A stretch of DNA of 21,705 nt from JAZLIC01 sp045617225 (GTDB lineage: Bacteria > Bacillota > Clostridia > Monoglobales > Monoglobaceae), in contig JAZLIC010000009.1 in NCBI GenBank assembly GCA_045617225.1, positions 1 through 21,705 of the forward strand, in the 5' to 3' direction. Positions 1 through 6,765 of the stretch are shown piece by piece. The stretch's first letter is position 1. Each line of letters begins with the position of its first letter. The position numbers were made by a program, and so were the translations under genes. The notes under the pieces are model-generated. The model was not told the DNA's origin and did not search any database. It saw only the letters and a list, made by a program, of their open reading frames with translations.

Positions 1-146
1 GTTGCCTGCAATATAACATCGCCGCCTCTGCCTCCGTCACCGCCGTCAGGGCCGCCTGCTGCAACATACTTTTCTCTGTGAAAGGTAACTGCGCCATTAC
101 CGCCGTCACCTGCTTTTACAAATATTTTGGCTGTATCTGAAAACAT
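1..146 (-). CDS. obgE: GTPase ObgE/CgtA, N-terminal fragment cut by the window edge
   Basis: Only the first 48 codons are in the window. They encode MFSDTAKIFVKAGDGGNG followed by a glycine-rich stretch with repeated GGxGG turns, which is the hallmark start of the Obg fold. Obg proteins are essential GTPases that bind the 50S ribosomal subunit and link ribosome assembly to growth and, in Bacillus, to sporulation and stress control; the GTPase domain itself is not visible. The ATG at 144-146 is preceded by AAGGAGGTGT (151-160) at good spacing. The gene follows rpmA in the usual rplU-rpmA-obgE order. A terminator-like hairpin ends just before its ribosome-binding site, leaving no room for a private promoter. 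Confidence 0.95.
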   Translation of the reverse strand, partial: MFSDTAKIFVKAGDGGNGAVTFHREKYVAAGGPDGGDGGRGGDVILQA

Positions 147-161
147 AATTACACCTCCTTC

Positions 162-198
162 TAAAAAGAAAAAGGGCGAGCTACATATGTAGTCGCCC
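162..198 (-). terminator. Intrinsic terminator or attenuator between rpmA and obgE
   Basis: Read on the minus strand, GGGCGA pairs with TCGCCC around an inner CTAC/GTAG stem, with one unpaired base between the two stems. The run TTTTTCTTTTT (163-173) follows directly. It begins 12 bases after the rpmA stop and ends about two bases before the obgE Shine-Dalgarno sequence. It looks like a normal Rho-independent terminator, but any transcript reaching obgE from rplU-rpmA must read through it. Confidence 0.8.
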
Positions 199-209
199 CT
201 AAGACATCA

Positions 210-470
210 TTACTGAGCAATTTCGTATACCGAAACCTGTTTCTTTGTTTTGCCCAAACGCTCAAACTTAACTTTACCGTCTACCAATGCAAACAAAGTA
301 TCGTCAGAACCCTTACCAACATTGATACCCGGATGAATTTTGGTACCTCTCTGTCTTACGAGGATATTTCCTGCTAAAACACACTGACCGTCGCCCTTCT
401 TGGCACCAAGTCTTTTGGACTCGGAATCACGACCGTTCTTGGTGCTTCCCATACCTTTCTTATGAGCCAT
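210..470 (-). CDS. rpmA: 50S ribosomal protein L27, without cleavable N-terminal extension
   Basis: The protein has 86 residues beginning MAHKKGMGSTKNGRDSESKR, the conserved L27 N-terminus that reaches towards the peptidyl-transferase centre of the ribosome, then the usual core (GNILVRQRGTKIHPG, GSDDTLFAL). Most Firmicutes make L27 with about nine extra N-terminal residues that the cysteine protease Prp removes. Here the codons before ATG are GAG TGA GAA AAC, so an in-frame stop lies two codons upstream and no extension can be encoded. The ribosome-binding site AAGGAG precedes the start. The gene lies 40 bases after rplU with no prp gene between them. Confidence 0.97.
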   Translation of the reverse strand: MAHKKGMGSTKNGRDSESKRLGAKKGDGQCVLAGNILVRQRGTKIHPGINVGKGSDDTLFALVDGKVKFERLGKTKKQVSVYEIAQ

Positions 471-510
471 GTTTTCTCACTCCTTTTTAAATGGTTTCCC
501 ATCATCGATA

Positions 511-819
511 TTAGCCATTAATGGCGGAAATTTCTACCTTTGTATAAGGCTGTCTGTGACCTTGCTTTTTGTGATAACCCTTCTTAGGCTTATACTTGTA
601 AACAATAATCTTCTTAGCCTTACCGTTCTTTGCAACAGTAGCTGTAACAGTAGCACCGTCTACATAAGGAGCGCCAACTTTAAGTGAGTCGCCGCCAACA
701 ACCAAAACCTTGTCAAAAGTAACTGTTTCGCCTGCTTCTGCATCAAGCTTCTCAACAAAGATAACATCGCCCTGTTCAACCTTGTACTGCTTACCGCCTG
801 TTTCAATAACTGCGTACAT
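511..819 (-). CDS. rplU: 50S ribosomal protein L21
   Basis: The 102-residue protein is full length for L21: MYAVIETGGKQYKVEQGD at the N-terminus, FDKVLVVGG in the middle, and the basic C-terminal YKPKKGYHKKQGHRQPYT that binds 23S rRNA. It starts at the ATG at 817-819 behind AGGAGGG (829-835). It is first in the rplU-rpmA(-obgE) unit, with a sigma-A promoter and a structured leader upstream. Autogenous control through that leader is likely from what is known of the L21 leader family in Firmicutes. Confidence 0.97.
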   Translation of the reverse strand: MYAVIETGGKQYKVEQGDVIFVEKLDAEAGETVTFDKVLVVGGDSLKVGAPYVDGATVTATVAKNGKAKKIIVYKYKPKKGYHKKQGHRQPYTKVEISAING

Positions 820-901
820 AATCGTAATCCCTCCTATTACCCAAGACTCGCCAATTAAGGTGTGCCAAGCGCAACTTCTAAAACCTTTTCTGCGCGGTTA
901 C
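820..901 (-). ncRNA. Ribosomal protein L21 leader (5' UTR of rplU)
   Basis: About 80 untranslated bases separate the predicted transcription start (near 901) from rplU. The RNA contains a GCGCA/UGCGC helix and the segments CGCUUGGCAC and UUGGCGAGUCUUGGG just before the ribosome-binding site. These match my memory of the L21 leader motif found ahead of rplU in Firmicutes, thought to bind L21 and adjust its own expression. Position and sequence agree; I could not run a covariance model. Confidence 0.7.
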
Positions 902-907
902 CGAAAT

Positions 908-936
908 ATTTTAACACAGTATGTACCCTTTGTCAA
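908..936 (-). promoter_or_regulatory. Sigma-A promoter of rplU-rpmA
   Basis: On the minus strand the -35 box is TTGACA (931-936) and the -10 box TAAAAT (908-913), with a 17-base spacer. Transcription should start near 901. The -35 box sits only nine bases after the stop codon of the preceding DUF4091 gene, with no clear terminator between them. Confidence 0.85.
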
Positions 937-944
937 GGGAAATT

Positions 945-2504
945 TTAAAAATTTTCCGATACTTTTTTCAAAAGCTTATCTCTTATGCCATCAAACTTAT
1001 CGGCAGGACAGTCGCAATCATCAAATGCTTTAAAACATTCGTCGCAAAGTGCATTTGCGGTCTTTTCGTCTTTTTGAGCAAGAATTTTTAAAAGTTCATA
1101 ATCCTCTACCCCCGAGCGCATCTGTTCAAGGCGCAAAGACAAAAGCACTCTGTCACCGCAGGGATAAACCAAATTCATATCACCGGCAGGAAAATTTTTT
1201 CCGCCACATGTTTCTTCAAGCGAATTTCCCTTAGGGTCACAACAATTAAATCCCCAATGGAGATACCCTGTAAGATTGTACTTATAATTTCCCCAATGCA
1301 ACATACGGGTGCGTATAAGCGGCATATCAAGCAAACGGTTTGCAAAATGCCCTCCGGGCATACAACAGGTATAATACCATATTTCATCACCGTTTTTCCG
1401 ATACCACTCATATATATCATTATGCTCTATATACTTATTATTCTTAGGAACCCATATATCAACCGCTCCTGCTAAATCAGGGCAATCCACCGCTTCAATA
1501 ATTCTTATTCCCGGCATAAATTTACGCACTATACCGCTTAATATTCTGTACTGCAAACTACAGTTCTCATGCGGCTCATCAGCGACATGCTGCACAGTAA
1601 TATCAAGCCAATTATTTTCTTTAAGGAATTTATACCATTCCTTCAAAAGTGCAGAGGCACACGCATACCCTTCCTCGGAAAGAACGGGAATATCATCTAT
1701 CAAAAAATCTGTATCCCCCCAATGCGCCCTTCTGAAAACCGGCCCGCCTTCGATTTGTGTAAACCCAAGGCTGAGGAAAAGTTCAATAAACCTCTTTGCA
1801 TTCGAAAAATCAAAGGTATAATTTCCGAACTCGTCTTTGGATTTCTCAACCAAATTCCAGGTTACCCAAAAGGTTGTCTGTCTTGTGCGTCTCATGGCCT
1901 CAGCGTACACTTTTATCATCTTCCAATGTTCCTCGGAAAACATTTCATAACCGTGCGCTTCTGCCATCTGATGCACTCTGTACCAATTTGTAATATACAA
2001 AGTTTCCTTCGGTACGATTGCCTCCACAACCTCCGTTTCCACGGGAATGACAATTTTATTATCGCCTATTGTGAATTCAACAGACATCACACACACATTT
2101 GGTTCAGCATCCTTTGTTGCCTTTACGGCAACATAAAACGCCTCGGTAGAGTTTTTAACGCTTCTAACATCCAAAATCGGTTCAAGTGCATCAAACACTC
2201 TAAAAGGTGCTTTGCGAGTAGTATATTCTTTTGCAATTTCGTAATCGTCTTCCCAAAATCCCACAACGCCCGTATTGTGGCTTACATATACATCAAGCTC
2301 ACGGTATACTTCGACAGAAACGTTTTTAGGCACACCCTTTATGCATACACTGATACTGTCCCCCACATTTAAACCGTTTGTTAGTATTTGAAACGAGCCG
2401 TATCCTGCACGAGCAGTTTTTACCCTTGCCGACAAAACAGGGCTATCACCTATTATATCGTCAGGATACAGCCACTTGTTAAAGCTCTCTACCGAATAAT
2501 TCAT
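945..2504 (-). CDS. DUF4091 glycoside hydrolase-like protein (GH123-related)
   Basis: The 519-residue protein has no signal peptide or membrane segment, so it is probably cytoplasmic. An N-terminal beta-rich half (about 1-165) leads into a TIM-barrel-like half ending in DUF4091 hallmarks: RTRMLHWGNYKYNLTGYLHWGFN (about 398-420), GDMNLVYP (441-448) and SLRLEQMRSGVEDYELL (456-472). HVADEPHEN (306-314) holds an Asp309-Glu310 pair like the acid pair used for substrate-assisted catalysis in GH123 N-acetyl-beta-galactosaminidases. The substrate is unknown; a hexosamine-containing oligosaccharide taken into the cell is a guess. Ribosome-binding site is AAGGGGG. It lies downstream of the radical SAM pair and upstream of the rplU promoter, where clostridial genomes usually carry a ribonuclease G gene. 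Confidence 0.75.
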   Translation of the reverse strand: MNYSVESFNKWLYPDDIIGDSPVLSARVKTARAGYGSFQILTNGLNVGDSISVCIKGVPKNVSVEVYRELDVYVSHNTGVVGFWEDDYEIAKEYTTRKAPFRVFDALEPILDVRSVKNSTEAFYVAVKATKDAEPNVCVMSVEFTIGDNKIVIPVETEVVEAIVPKETLYITNWYRVHQMAEAHGYEMFSEEHWKMIKVYAEAMRRTRQTTFWVTWNLVEKSKDEFGNYTFDFSNAKRFIELFLSLGFTQIEGGPVFRRAHWGDTDFLIDDIPVLSEEGYACASALLKEWYKFLKENNWLDITVQHVADEPHENCSLQYRILSGIVRKFMPGIRIIEAVDCPDLAGAVDIWVPKNNKYIEHNDIYEWYRKNGDEIWYYTCCMPGGHFANRLLDMPLIRTRMLHWGNYKYNLTGYLHWGFNCCDPKGNSLEETCGGKNFPAGDMNLVYPCGDRVLLSLRLEQMRSGVEDYELLKILAQKDEKTANALCDECFKAFDDCDCPADKFDGIRDKLLKKVSENF

Positions 2505-2544
2505 AATAAAAATCCCCCTTGATAATTTTTATATCTAAATTCTA

Positions 2545-3210
2545 TTATATGAACGGAACAAAAGTATCTCCAATAGCTGAAAATACATTTTTGCGGTGAA
2601 TATCAATCTTTAAAAATCCGTTTGGTTGAAGTATCTTTTCTAATGTATTTACAAGTATTTCCGGCTTTAAGTTTCTCTCTCCGCCTGCATCTAAAACCGT
2701 GCGAAGTGTAAGCAAATTATCTTCAATACTTAAAACCTCATACGCTTTTACAAACGATAATAAATTAACTGTCTTATCGCCCTTCTTTGTCTTTTTTATT
2801 ACCGAAATTTCAGGCACGCCGAAAAATTCTTTTATATCACTTTCGCTTAAAAGTGAACTTAACATAAGCTTGATTATATATTCCGCAGATACAATAGTAT
2901 TTGCCGCCAAATTAGGTGCCGATGCTGATATTATGCGTATGTCCGGCGGCAGGTTATCATTAAGTCGTGTGCAAAGCTCATCAAATTCAATATCCTTTAT
3001 AAATTCAACATCAACATATTCGCAGTCACTTGTTACCCCTATCGGAAGCGGCAAAGCAAAAGCCATTTTTTGATGCGGATTAAATCCCTGAGAATATGCA
3101 ACAGGAAGCTTTGCACGCCTTATAGCACGAGTGAAGGCTCTCAGTAAATCGGGATGTGAAATATATTTACCCATACCGAGTTTTGAAAACTTTAATCTTA
3201 CCTTACTCAA
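2545..3210 (-). CDS. TIGR03936 family radical SAM-associated protein (DUF2344)
   Basis: The start SKVRLKFSKLGMGKYISHPDLLRAFTRAIRRAKLP, followed by AYSQGFNPHQKMAFALPLPIG, is the recognisable DUF2344 signature. Longer in-frame starts up to 3282 would overlap the upstream gene by 80 bases. I chose the TTG at 3208-3210: it opens right before the conserved domain and follows GGAAGGGG by seven bases, giving 221 residues. This overlaps the upstream stop by eight bases, suggesting translational coupling. The family is nearly always next to, or fused to, the TIGR03960 radical SAM protein. Its precise function is not established; roles in RNA or cofactor modification are only guesses. Confidence 0.88.
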   Translation of the reverse strand: MSKVRLKFSKLGMGKYISHPDLLRAFTRAIRRAKLPVAYSQGFNPHQKMAFALPLPIGVTSDCEYVDVEFIKDIEFDELCTRLNDNLPPDIRIISASAPNLAANTIVSAEYIIKLMLSSLLSESDIKEFFGVPEISVIKKTKKGDKTVNLLSFVKAYEVLSIEDNLLTLRTVLDAGGERNLKPEILVNTLEKILQPNGFLKIDIHRKNVFSAIGDTFVPFI

Positions 3211-5050
3211 AGCAAACACCCCTTCCAAAGGTTGATGCACCGCATGCAGAGCATTTTTCGCGACAAGAAGGTGTTGTTTCACCTGCGTACGCCTTCTTAT
3301 GTTCCTTTATAAAGAAGTCTTTGCTGACGCCGATATCGGCATAATCCCAAGGCAAAATCTCATCATACGGAATACGCCTGTGTGCATAAAACGCAGGGTC
3401 AATGCCGTTTATTTTAAATGCTTCCATCCACTTATCATAATTAAAGAAATCGCTCCAACTGTCAAACTTACAACCGAGCTTTTGGGCGGTTATCAATACC
3501 TCTCCGAGTCTTCTGTCGCCTTTTGCGAAAACCTCCTCCAAAAAGCTTACATCACTTTCATGCCAATTATAGATAATCTTTTTGGATTTTATTTCATCAC
3601 GGATAAGCTTTGCCTTATCCTCCATATCACTGATTTTTGCCTGTGGCTCCCATTGAAACGGAGTAAAAGGCTTAGGCACAAAAAATGATGTACTGACAGT
3701 CACCGATACCTGTCTTCCTTTTCGCTCCTCTATCGGGATTTCGTAAAATGTGTTAATTACTTTATGTGCAAGGTCTGCAATACTGCGCACATCGTCATCG
3801 GTTTCGGTAGGCAGCCCAAGCATAAAGTAAAGCTTTATCCTGTTATAGCCGCCGCTAAACGCAATTTTTGATGTACGCATTAAATCTTCTTCCAAGACAT
3901 TTTTATTTATTACATCTCTGAGGCGTTGCGTTCCTGCCTCGGGTGCAAATGTAAGTCCGCTCTTTTTAACCTTCTGCACCTTCTCCATAAGTTCCATTGA
4001 GAAGTTATCAACACGGAGGGACGGCAATGATAAATTTACACACTTATCAACCGTAAATTCCAAAAGTCCGTCAATCAACCCTTGCAGATTTCTGTAATCG
4101 CTTGTACTGAGTGAGGTAAGCGACATTTCTTCATACCCTGTGGCATCAAGAGATTTCTTTGCAACAGATAATAGTTTATCGGTGCTTCTCTCTCTGACAG
4201 GGCGATAGATATAACCTGCCTGGCAGAATCGGCAACCGCGAATACAACCACGGAAAAGTTCAAGCATAACTCTGTCGTGTACCGCCTCGGTAAAAGGTAC
4301 AATAAGGTTTGTAGGTATATAGGTATTATCCATATCCTTGATAATTCTCTTTTTAACCTGTTTCGGTGCACAACTGCGATTTGGCTCAAAGCGTTTTATG
4401 GTATTATCCTCATTAAATTCCACATCATAAAATGACGGAACATAAATACCCTCGATTGACGCAATACGCTCCAAAAACTTTTCCCTGTCCTCGCCGGAGT
4501 TTCTCCACTTAATATATTCTTCCATTATTTCGCCATTCACTTCTTCGCCCTCACCCAGGATAAAGAAGTCCATAATATCCGCAAGAGGCTCCGCATGATA
4601 TGCACAGGGACCGCCGCAACACACAAATGGGTCACCGAGCTTTCTTTCAGCACTGCGAAGCGAAATTCCTGCAAGGTCAAGCATATTGATAATATTTGAG
4701 TAGCTCATTTCATATTGAAGGGTAAATCCAACAATATCAAAATCACGCACAGGGGTAGAACTTTCCATAGAAAGCAAAGGCAATCCGATGTTCCGCATTT
4801 CCTTTTCCATATCGTCCCAGGGCGCAAAAACTCTCTCACAAACAGTATCGTCACGGTTATTTAACATATGATACAAAATCTTCATACCAAGGTGTGACAT
4901 TCCCACCTCATACACATCAGGAAAGCAAAACGCAAACGATGCCATATCGTCCGTCTTTTCCTTATGAACACTGTTAAATTCATTTCCGATATAGCGTGCC
5001 GGTTTTTGGACACGTCTTAAACAATTTTCCAATTTAGTCTTATAATCCAT
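3203..5050 (-). CDS. TIGR03960 family B12-binding-domain radical SAM protein
   Basis: The 615-residue protein has a cobalamin-binding-like N-terminal half (about 35-175), then a radical SAM core with the cluster-binding motif CIRGCRFC (Cys269, Cys273, Cys276). The radical SAM half continues through FAPEAGTQRLRDVINK and FMLGLPTETDDD to a typical YgiQ/MiaB-like end. The C-terminus has four more cysteines (596, 600, 603, 613) that may hold another metal or cluster. The ATG at 5048-5050 has GGGAG just upstream. Reaction and substrate are unknown; the conserved pairing with DUF2344 near ribosomal genes hints at translation. The gene is read divergently from the spoIVF genes, with its own promoter. 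Confidence 0.92.
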   Translation of the reverse strand: MDYKTKLENCLRRVQKPARYIGNEFNSVHKEKTDDMASFAFCFPDVYEVGMSHLGMKILYHMLNNRDDTVCERVFAPWDDMEKEMRNIGLPLLSMESSTPVRDFDIVGFTLQYEMSYSNIINMLDLAGISLRSAERKLGDPFVCCGGPCAYHAEPLADIMDFFILGEGEEVNGEIMEEYIKWRNSGEDREKFLERIASIEGIYVPSFYDVEFNEDNTIKRFEPNRSCAPKQVKKRIIKDMDNTYIPTNLIVPFTEAVHDRVMLELFRGCIRGCRFCQAGYIYRPVRERSTDKLLSVAKKSLDATGYEEMSLTSLSTSDYRNLQGLIDGLLEFTVDKCVNLSLPSLRVDNFSMELMEKVQKVKKSGLTFAPEAGTQRLRDVINKNVLEEDLMRTSKIAFSGGYNRIKLYFMLGLPTETDDDVRSIADLAHKVINTFYEIPIEERKGRQVSVTVSTSFFVPKPFTPFQWEPQAKISDMEDKAKLIRDEIKSKKIIYNWHESDVSFLEEVFAKGDRRLGEVLITAQKLGCKFDSWSDFFNYDKWMEAFKINGIDPAFYAHRRIPYDEILPWDYADIGVSKDFFIKEHKKAYAGETTPSCREKCSACGASTFGRGVCFE

Positions 5051-5086
5051 TAAAATCTCCCATAAAGTTATTTTGTCTATACTATT

Positions 5087-5115
5087 ATCATACTCTATTT
5101 ATTCCATTTTTTCAA
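5087..5115 (-). promoter_or_regulatory. Sigma-A promoter of the radical SAM operon
   Basis: On the minus strand, TTGAAA (5110-5115) and TATGAT (5087-5092) are 17 bases apart, placing the start near 5080, about 30 bases before the ATG at 5050. The promoter shares a roughly 110-base divergent intergenic region with the spoIVFA-position gene on the plus strand. Confidence 0.7.
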
Positions 5116-5161
5116 GCATAAAAACCTGTTTGTCCAAATATATTTTATTGAGGTGAATAAA

Positions 5162-5395
5162 ATGTCCGAAAAAGAACAACAAAAAAACAAAAAAAAGCTC
5201 CCATACAGGTGTTTAAAGTTATTCTTAAAGCAACTTTTGGTATCTGCTCTTCTATTTATAATTTTATATATTGCGTCATCTTCCGAAAATATGGTTGCAA
5301 AAGCCTGCACATCTGCACTTTCAAAAGCGATACGCTATGAAACTGATGTAAAAGCGCTTTACAATTCCGCCATAGGTGTCTTCAATGAAAATTAA
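5162..5395 (+). CDS. Small single-pass membrane protein in the spoIVFA position
   Basis: The 77-residue protein has a lysine-rich cytosolic tail (SEKEQQKNKKK), one predicted membrane helix (about 25-42, LLVSALLFIILYIAS), and a short outer tail containing AIRYETDVKALYNSAIGVF. It overlaps the start of spoIVFB by 11 bases, exactly where SpoIVFA, the anchor and inhibitor of the SpoIVFB protease, is normally encoded. SpoIVFA and its clostridial M23 relatives are much longer (around 260 residues) and carry a LytM domain after the helix. Here only the anchor-like part exists. The ATG at 5162 is chosen over the GTG at 5153 because GAGGTG (5150-5155) then serves as ribosome-binding site. Homology to SpoIVFA is inferred from position and layout, not shown. 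Confidence 0.7.
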   Translation: MSEKEQQKNKKKLPYRCLKLFLKQLLVSALLFIILYIASSSENMVAKACTSALSKAIRYETDVKALYNSAIGVFNEN

Positions 5396-6224
5396 AATAA
5401 GTCCGCTTTTAATTCCGCTTGCGATAGCGGCATATTTCGGCAAGTACCTTGATATGTTTTTGCTTGCATATCTGGTTGCAACGCTACACGAGCTTATACA
5501 TATTATTACCGCCAAAGTATGCAAGATAAAGACAGAGAGCGTGCATATTATGCCCTTTGGGGTATGCGGTATATTGGAAAGCAGTATAATAAAAAGTCCC
5601 GTAAGTGAAATTATTATTGCACTTTCGGGGCCGTTGTTTAATCTTATATGTTATATTGTGATAACATATCTTGTATCAATAGGATTTTCCCATCCGCTTT
5701 TATCATATAGCCGTTATCTTAATTTATCAATGGCAGTTTTAAATTTAATACCTTGTCTGCCCCTTGACGGAAGTCGAGTATTAAGAGCGCTCCTGACACT
5801 TAAAATCGGAGGTCTTAAAGCTTATTTGACGGTGATAAAACTGAGCCGAATACTGATATTTATGATACTTTCGACGACAATCACCATCTTACTTGTAACA
5901 AAATTCAATTTCTCGCTTATTTTAATCGGTGCATTTCTTTTAGGAAATTTGGGGCGTGAACAAAAATCCATTTCATTTATGGCACTTAAAGAATTGTTAA
6001 ATCACAAAGAAAAGCTCTATAAGGACGAAATAAATCACATAAGTCACATAGCAGTATACGAAAATATGCCGGCAAGAAAGGTCTTAAAAACTTTCAGTTA
6101 TCACAAATACTATTTGATAAATGTTTTGGACGATAGCGAAAATATAATAAAAACTATTTCGGAAAGCCAAGTAATAACAGCTTTAACCGAAAAAAGTATA
6201 CGAATTAAAATGGGAGAAATTTAA
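5385..6224 (+). CDS. spoIVFB: Stage IV sporulation intramembrane metalloprotease SpoIVFB-like (site-2 protease family)
   Basis: The 279-residue polytopic membrane protein has HELIH (35-39) as zinc-binding HExxH and NLIPCLPLDG (120-129) as the second conserved motif, supplying Asp128. These positions fit Bacillus SpoIVFB, which cleaves pro-sigma-K in the mother cell to activate late sporulation genes. The C-terminal part (about 190-279) resembles the single CBS-type domain of SpoIVFB. ATG at 5385 follows AGGTG with six-base spacing and gives the usual length. The position next to rplU-rpmA-obgE, here split by the divergent radical SAM operon, recalls Bacillus spoIVFB-rplU-rpmA-obg. It implies an endospore-forming lineage but does not prove the strain sporulates. 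Confidence 0.9.
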   Translation: MKIKISPLLIPLAIAAYFGKYLDMFLLAYLVATLHELIHIITAKVCKIKTESVHIMPFGVCGILESSIIKSPVSEIIIALSGPLFNLICYIVITYLVSIGFSHPLLSYSRYLNLSMAVLNLIPCLPLDGSRVLRALLTLKIGGLKAYLTVIKLSRILIFMILSTTITILLVTKFNFSLILIGAFLLGNLGREQKSISFMALKELLNHKEKLYKDEINHISHIAVYENMPARKVLKTFSYHKYYLINVLDDSENIIKTISESQVITALTEKSIRIKMGEI

Positions 6225-6237
6225 TTTCAAAAATATC

Positions 6238-6266
6238 TTGAAAAATGACCTAATGTATGATATACT
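6238..6266 (+). promoter_or_regulatory. Sigma-A promoter of the stalk-domain gene pair
   Basis: TTGAAA (6238-6243), a 17-base spacer and TATACT (6261-6266), with an extended -10 TG at 6258-6259. Transcription would start about 24 bases before the ATG. It lies only 13 bases after the spoIVFB stop, so the pair can be expressed apart from sporulation. Confidence 0.85.
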
Positions 6267-6296
6267 GATAAAAAATATCTTAGGAGGTATATTCGT

Positions 6297-6764
6297 ATGA
6301 AAAAATTTATCAGTGCAATTGTAGCAGCAGTTGTTGTTTGTTGCTCAGTTTTACCGGCATTTGCAACCGCTCAAAGCATTATAATAAACGGTGAAATCGC
6401 ACCTATTCCTGCAGAAATGGGCGAAATTATCGAAAAAGATGACCGTACATTTGTTCCGCTCAGATTTGTTATGGAGAACTTGAATTGTGGCGTAACTTAT
6501 GACGAGGCACATAAAATGGCTGTAATTGCTGACCAGCACAATTCTTTCATTATTAAATGCGATGATAACCGAATTTACAGAATTCCCGATGGTTCAAGTA
6601 AGGCGAATATTATAGAGATGGATACTAACGCTTTTATCGTTGAATATGATATTGGCGGTCGTATGTATGTTCCTATCCGCTTCTTGGCTGAGGCAATCGG
6701 ATACGAAGTTGGTTGGGACGAAGTAAACGAAATCGTTACACTTAATAAGAAGGTTGAGGAATAA
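6297..6764 (+). CDS. Secreted stalk-domain protein (copper amine oxidase N-terminal-like), copy 1
   Basis: The 155-residue protein opens with a signal peptide (MKKFISAIVAAVVVCCSVLPAFA, cleaved near residue 23), then a single stalk domain of the Cu_amine_oxidN1 type (PF07833). Characteristic segments are IIINGEIAPIPAEM, DDRTFVPLRFVMENL and GRMYVPIRFLAEAIGYEVGWDE. No catalytic or anchoring module follows, so it is probably exported as a small free domain. In clostridia this domain is usually an accessory part of larger cell-surface or polysaccharide-acting proteins; a function alone is unknown. Ribosome-binding site TAGGAGGT (6281-6288) and a strong promoter suggest good expression. It is one base from its paralogue. 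Confidence 0.88.
   Translation: MKKFISAIVAAVVVCCSVLPAFATAQSIIINGEIAPIPAEMGEIIEKDDRTFVPLRFVMENLNCGVTYDEAHKMAVIADQHNSFIIKCDDNRIYRIPDGSSKANIIEMDTNAFIVEYDIGGRMYVPIRFLAEAIGYEVGWDEVNEIVTLNKKVEE
6436..6481 (+). repeat. 46-base direct repeat shared by the two stalk genes
   Basis: Positions 6436-6481 and 6902-6947 are identical over 46 bases, covering codons for DDRTFVPLRFVMENL. A second identical run of 24 bases is at 6693-6716 and 7153-7176 (AIGYEVGW). Sequence between these runs has diverged strongly, including at protein level. Confidence 0.9.
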
Positions 6765-6765
6765 T

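Noticed and set aside
926..940. Small palindrome CCCTT/AAGGG overlapping the rplU -35 box
   Set aside because: Only five base pairs and no U-tract on the minus strand; it may be chance, and it does not make a terminator for the DUF4091 gene.
1569..2372. Open frame of 267 codons on the plus strand opposite the DUF4091 gene
   Set aside because: Its translation shows no family signature or ribosome-binding site, and it lies entirely antisense to a well-supported gene; it is a shadow of that gene's codon pattern.
5115..5145. Possible sigma-E promoter before the spoIVFA-position gene (GCATAA with a CAAATATATT -10)
   Set aside because: The -10 box fits the sigma-E consensus poorly and the spacing is uncertain, so I did not list it, although sporulation control would be expected.
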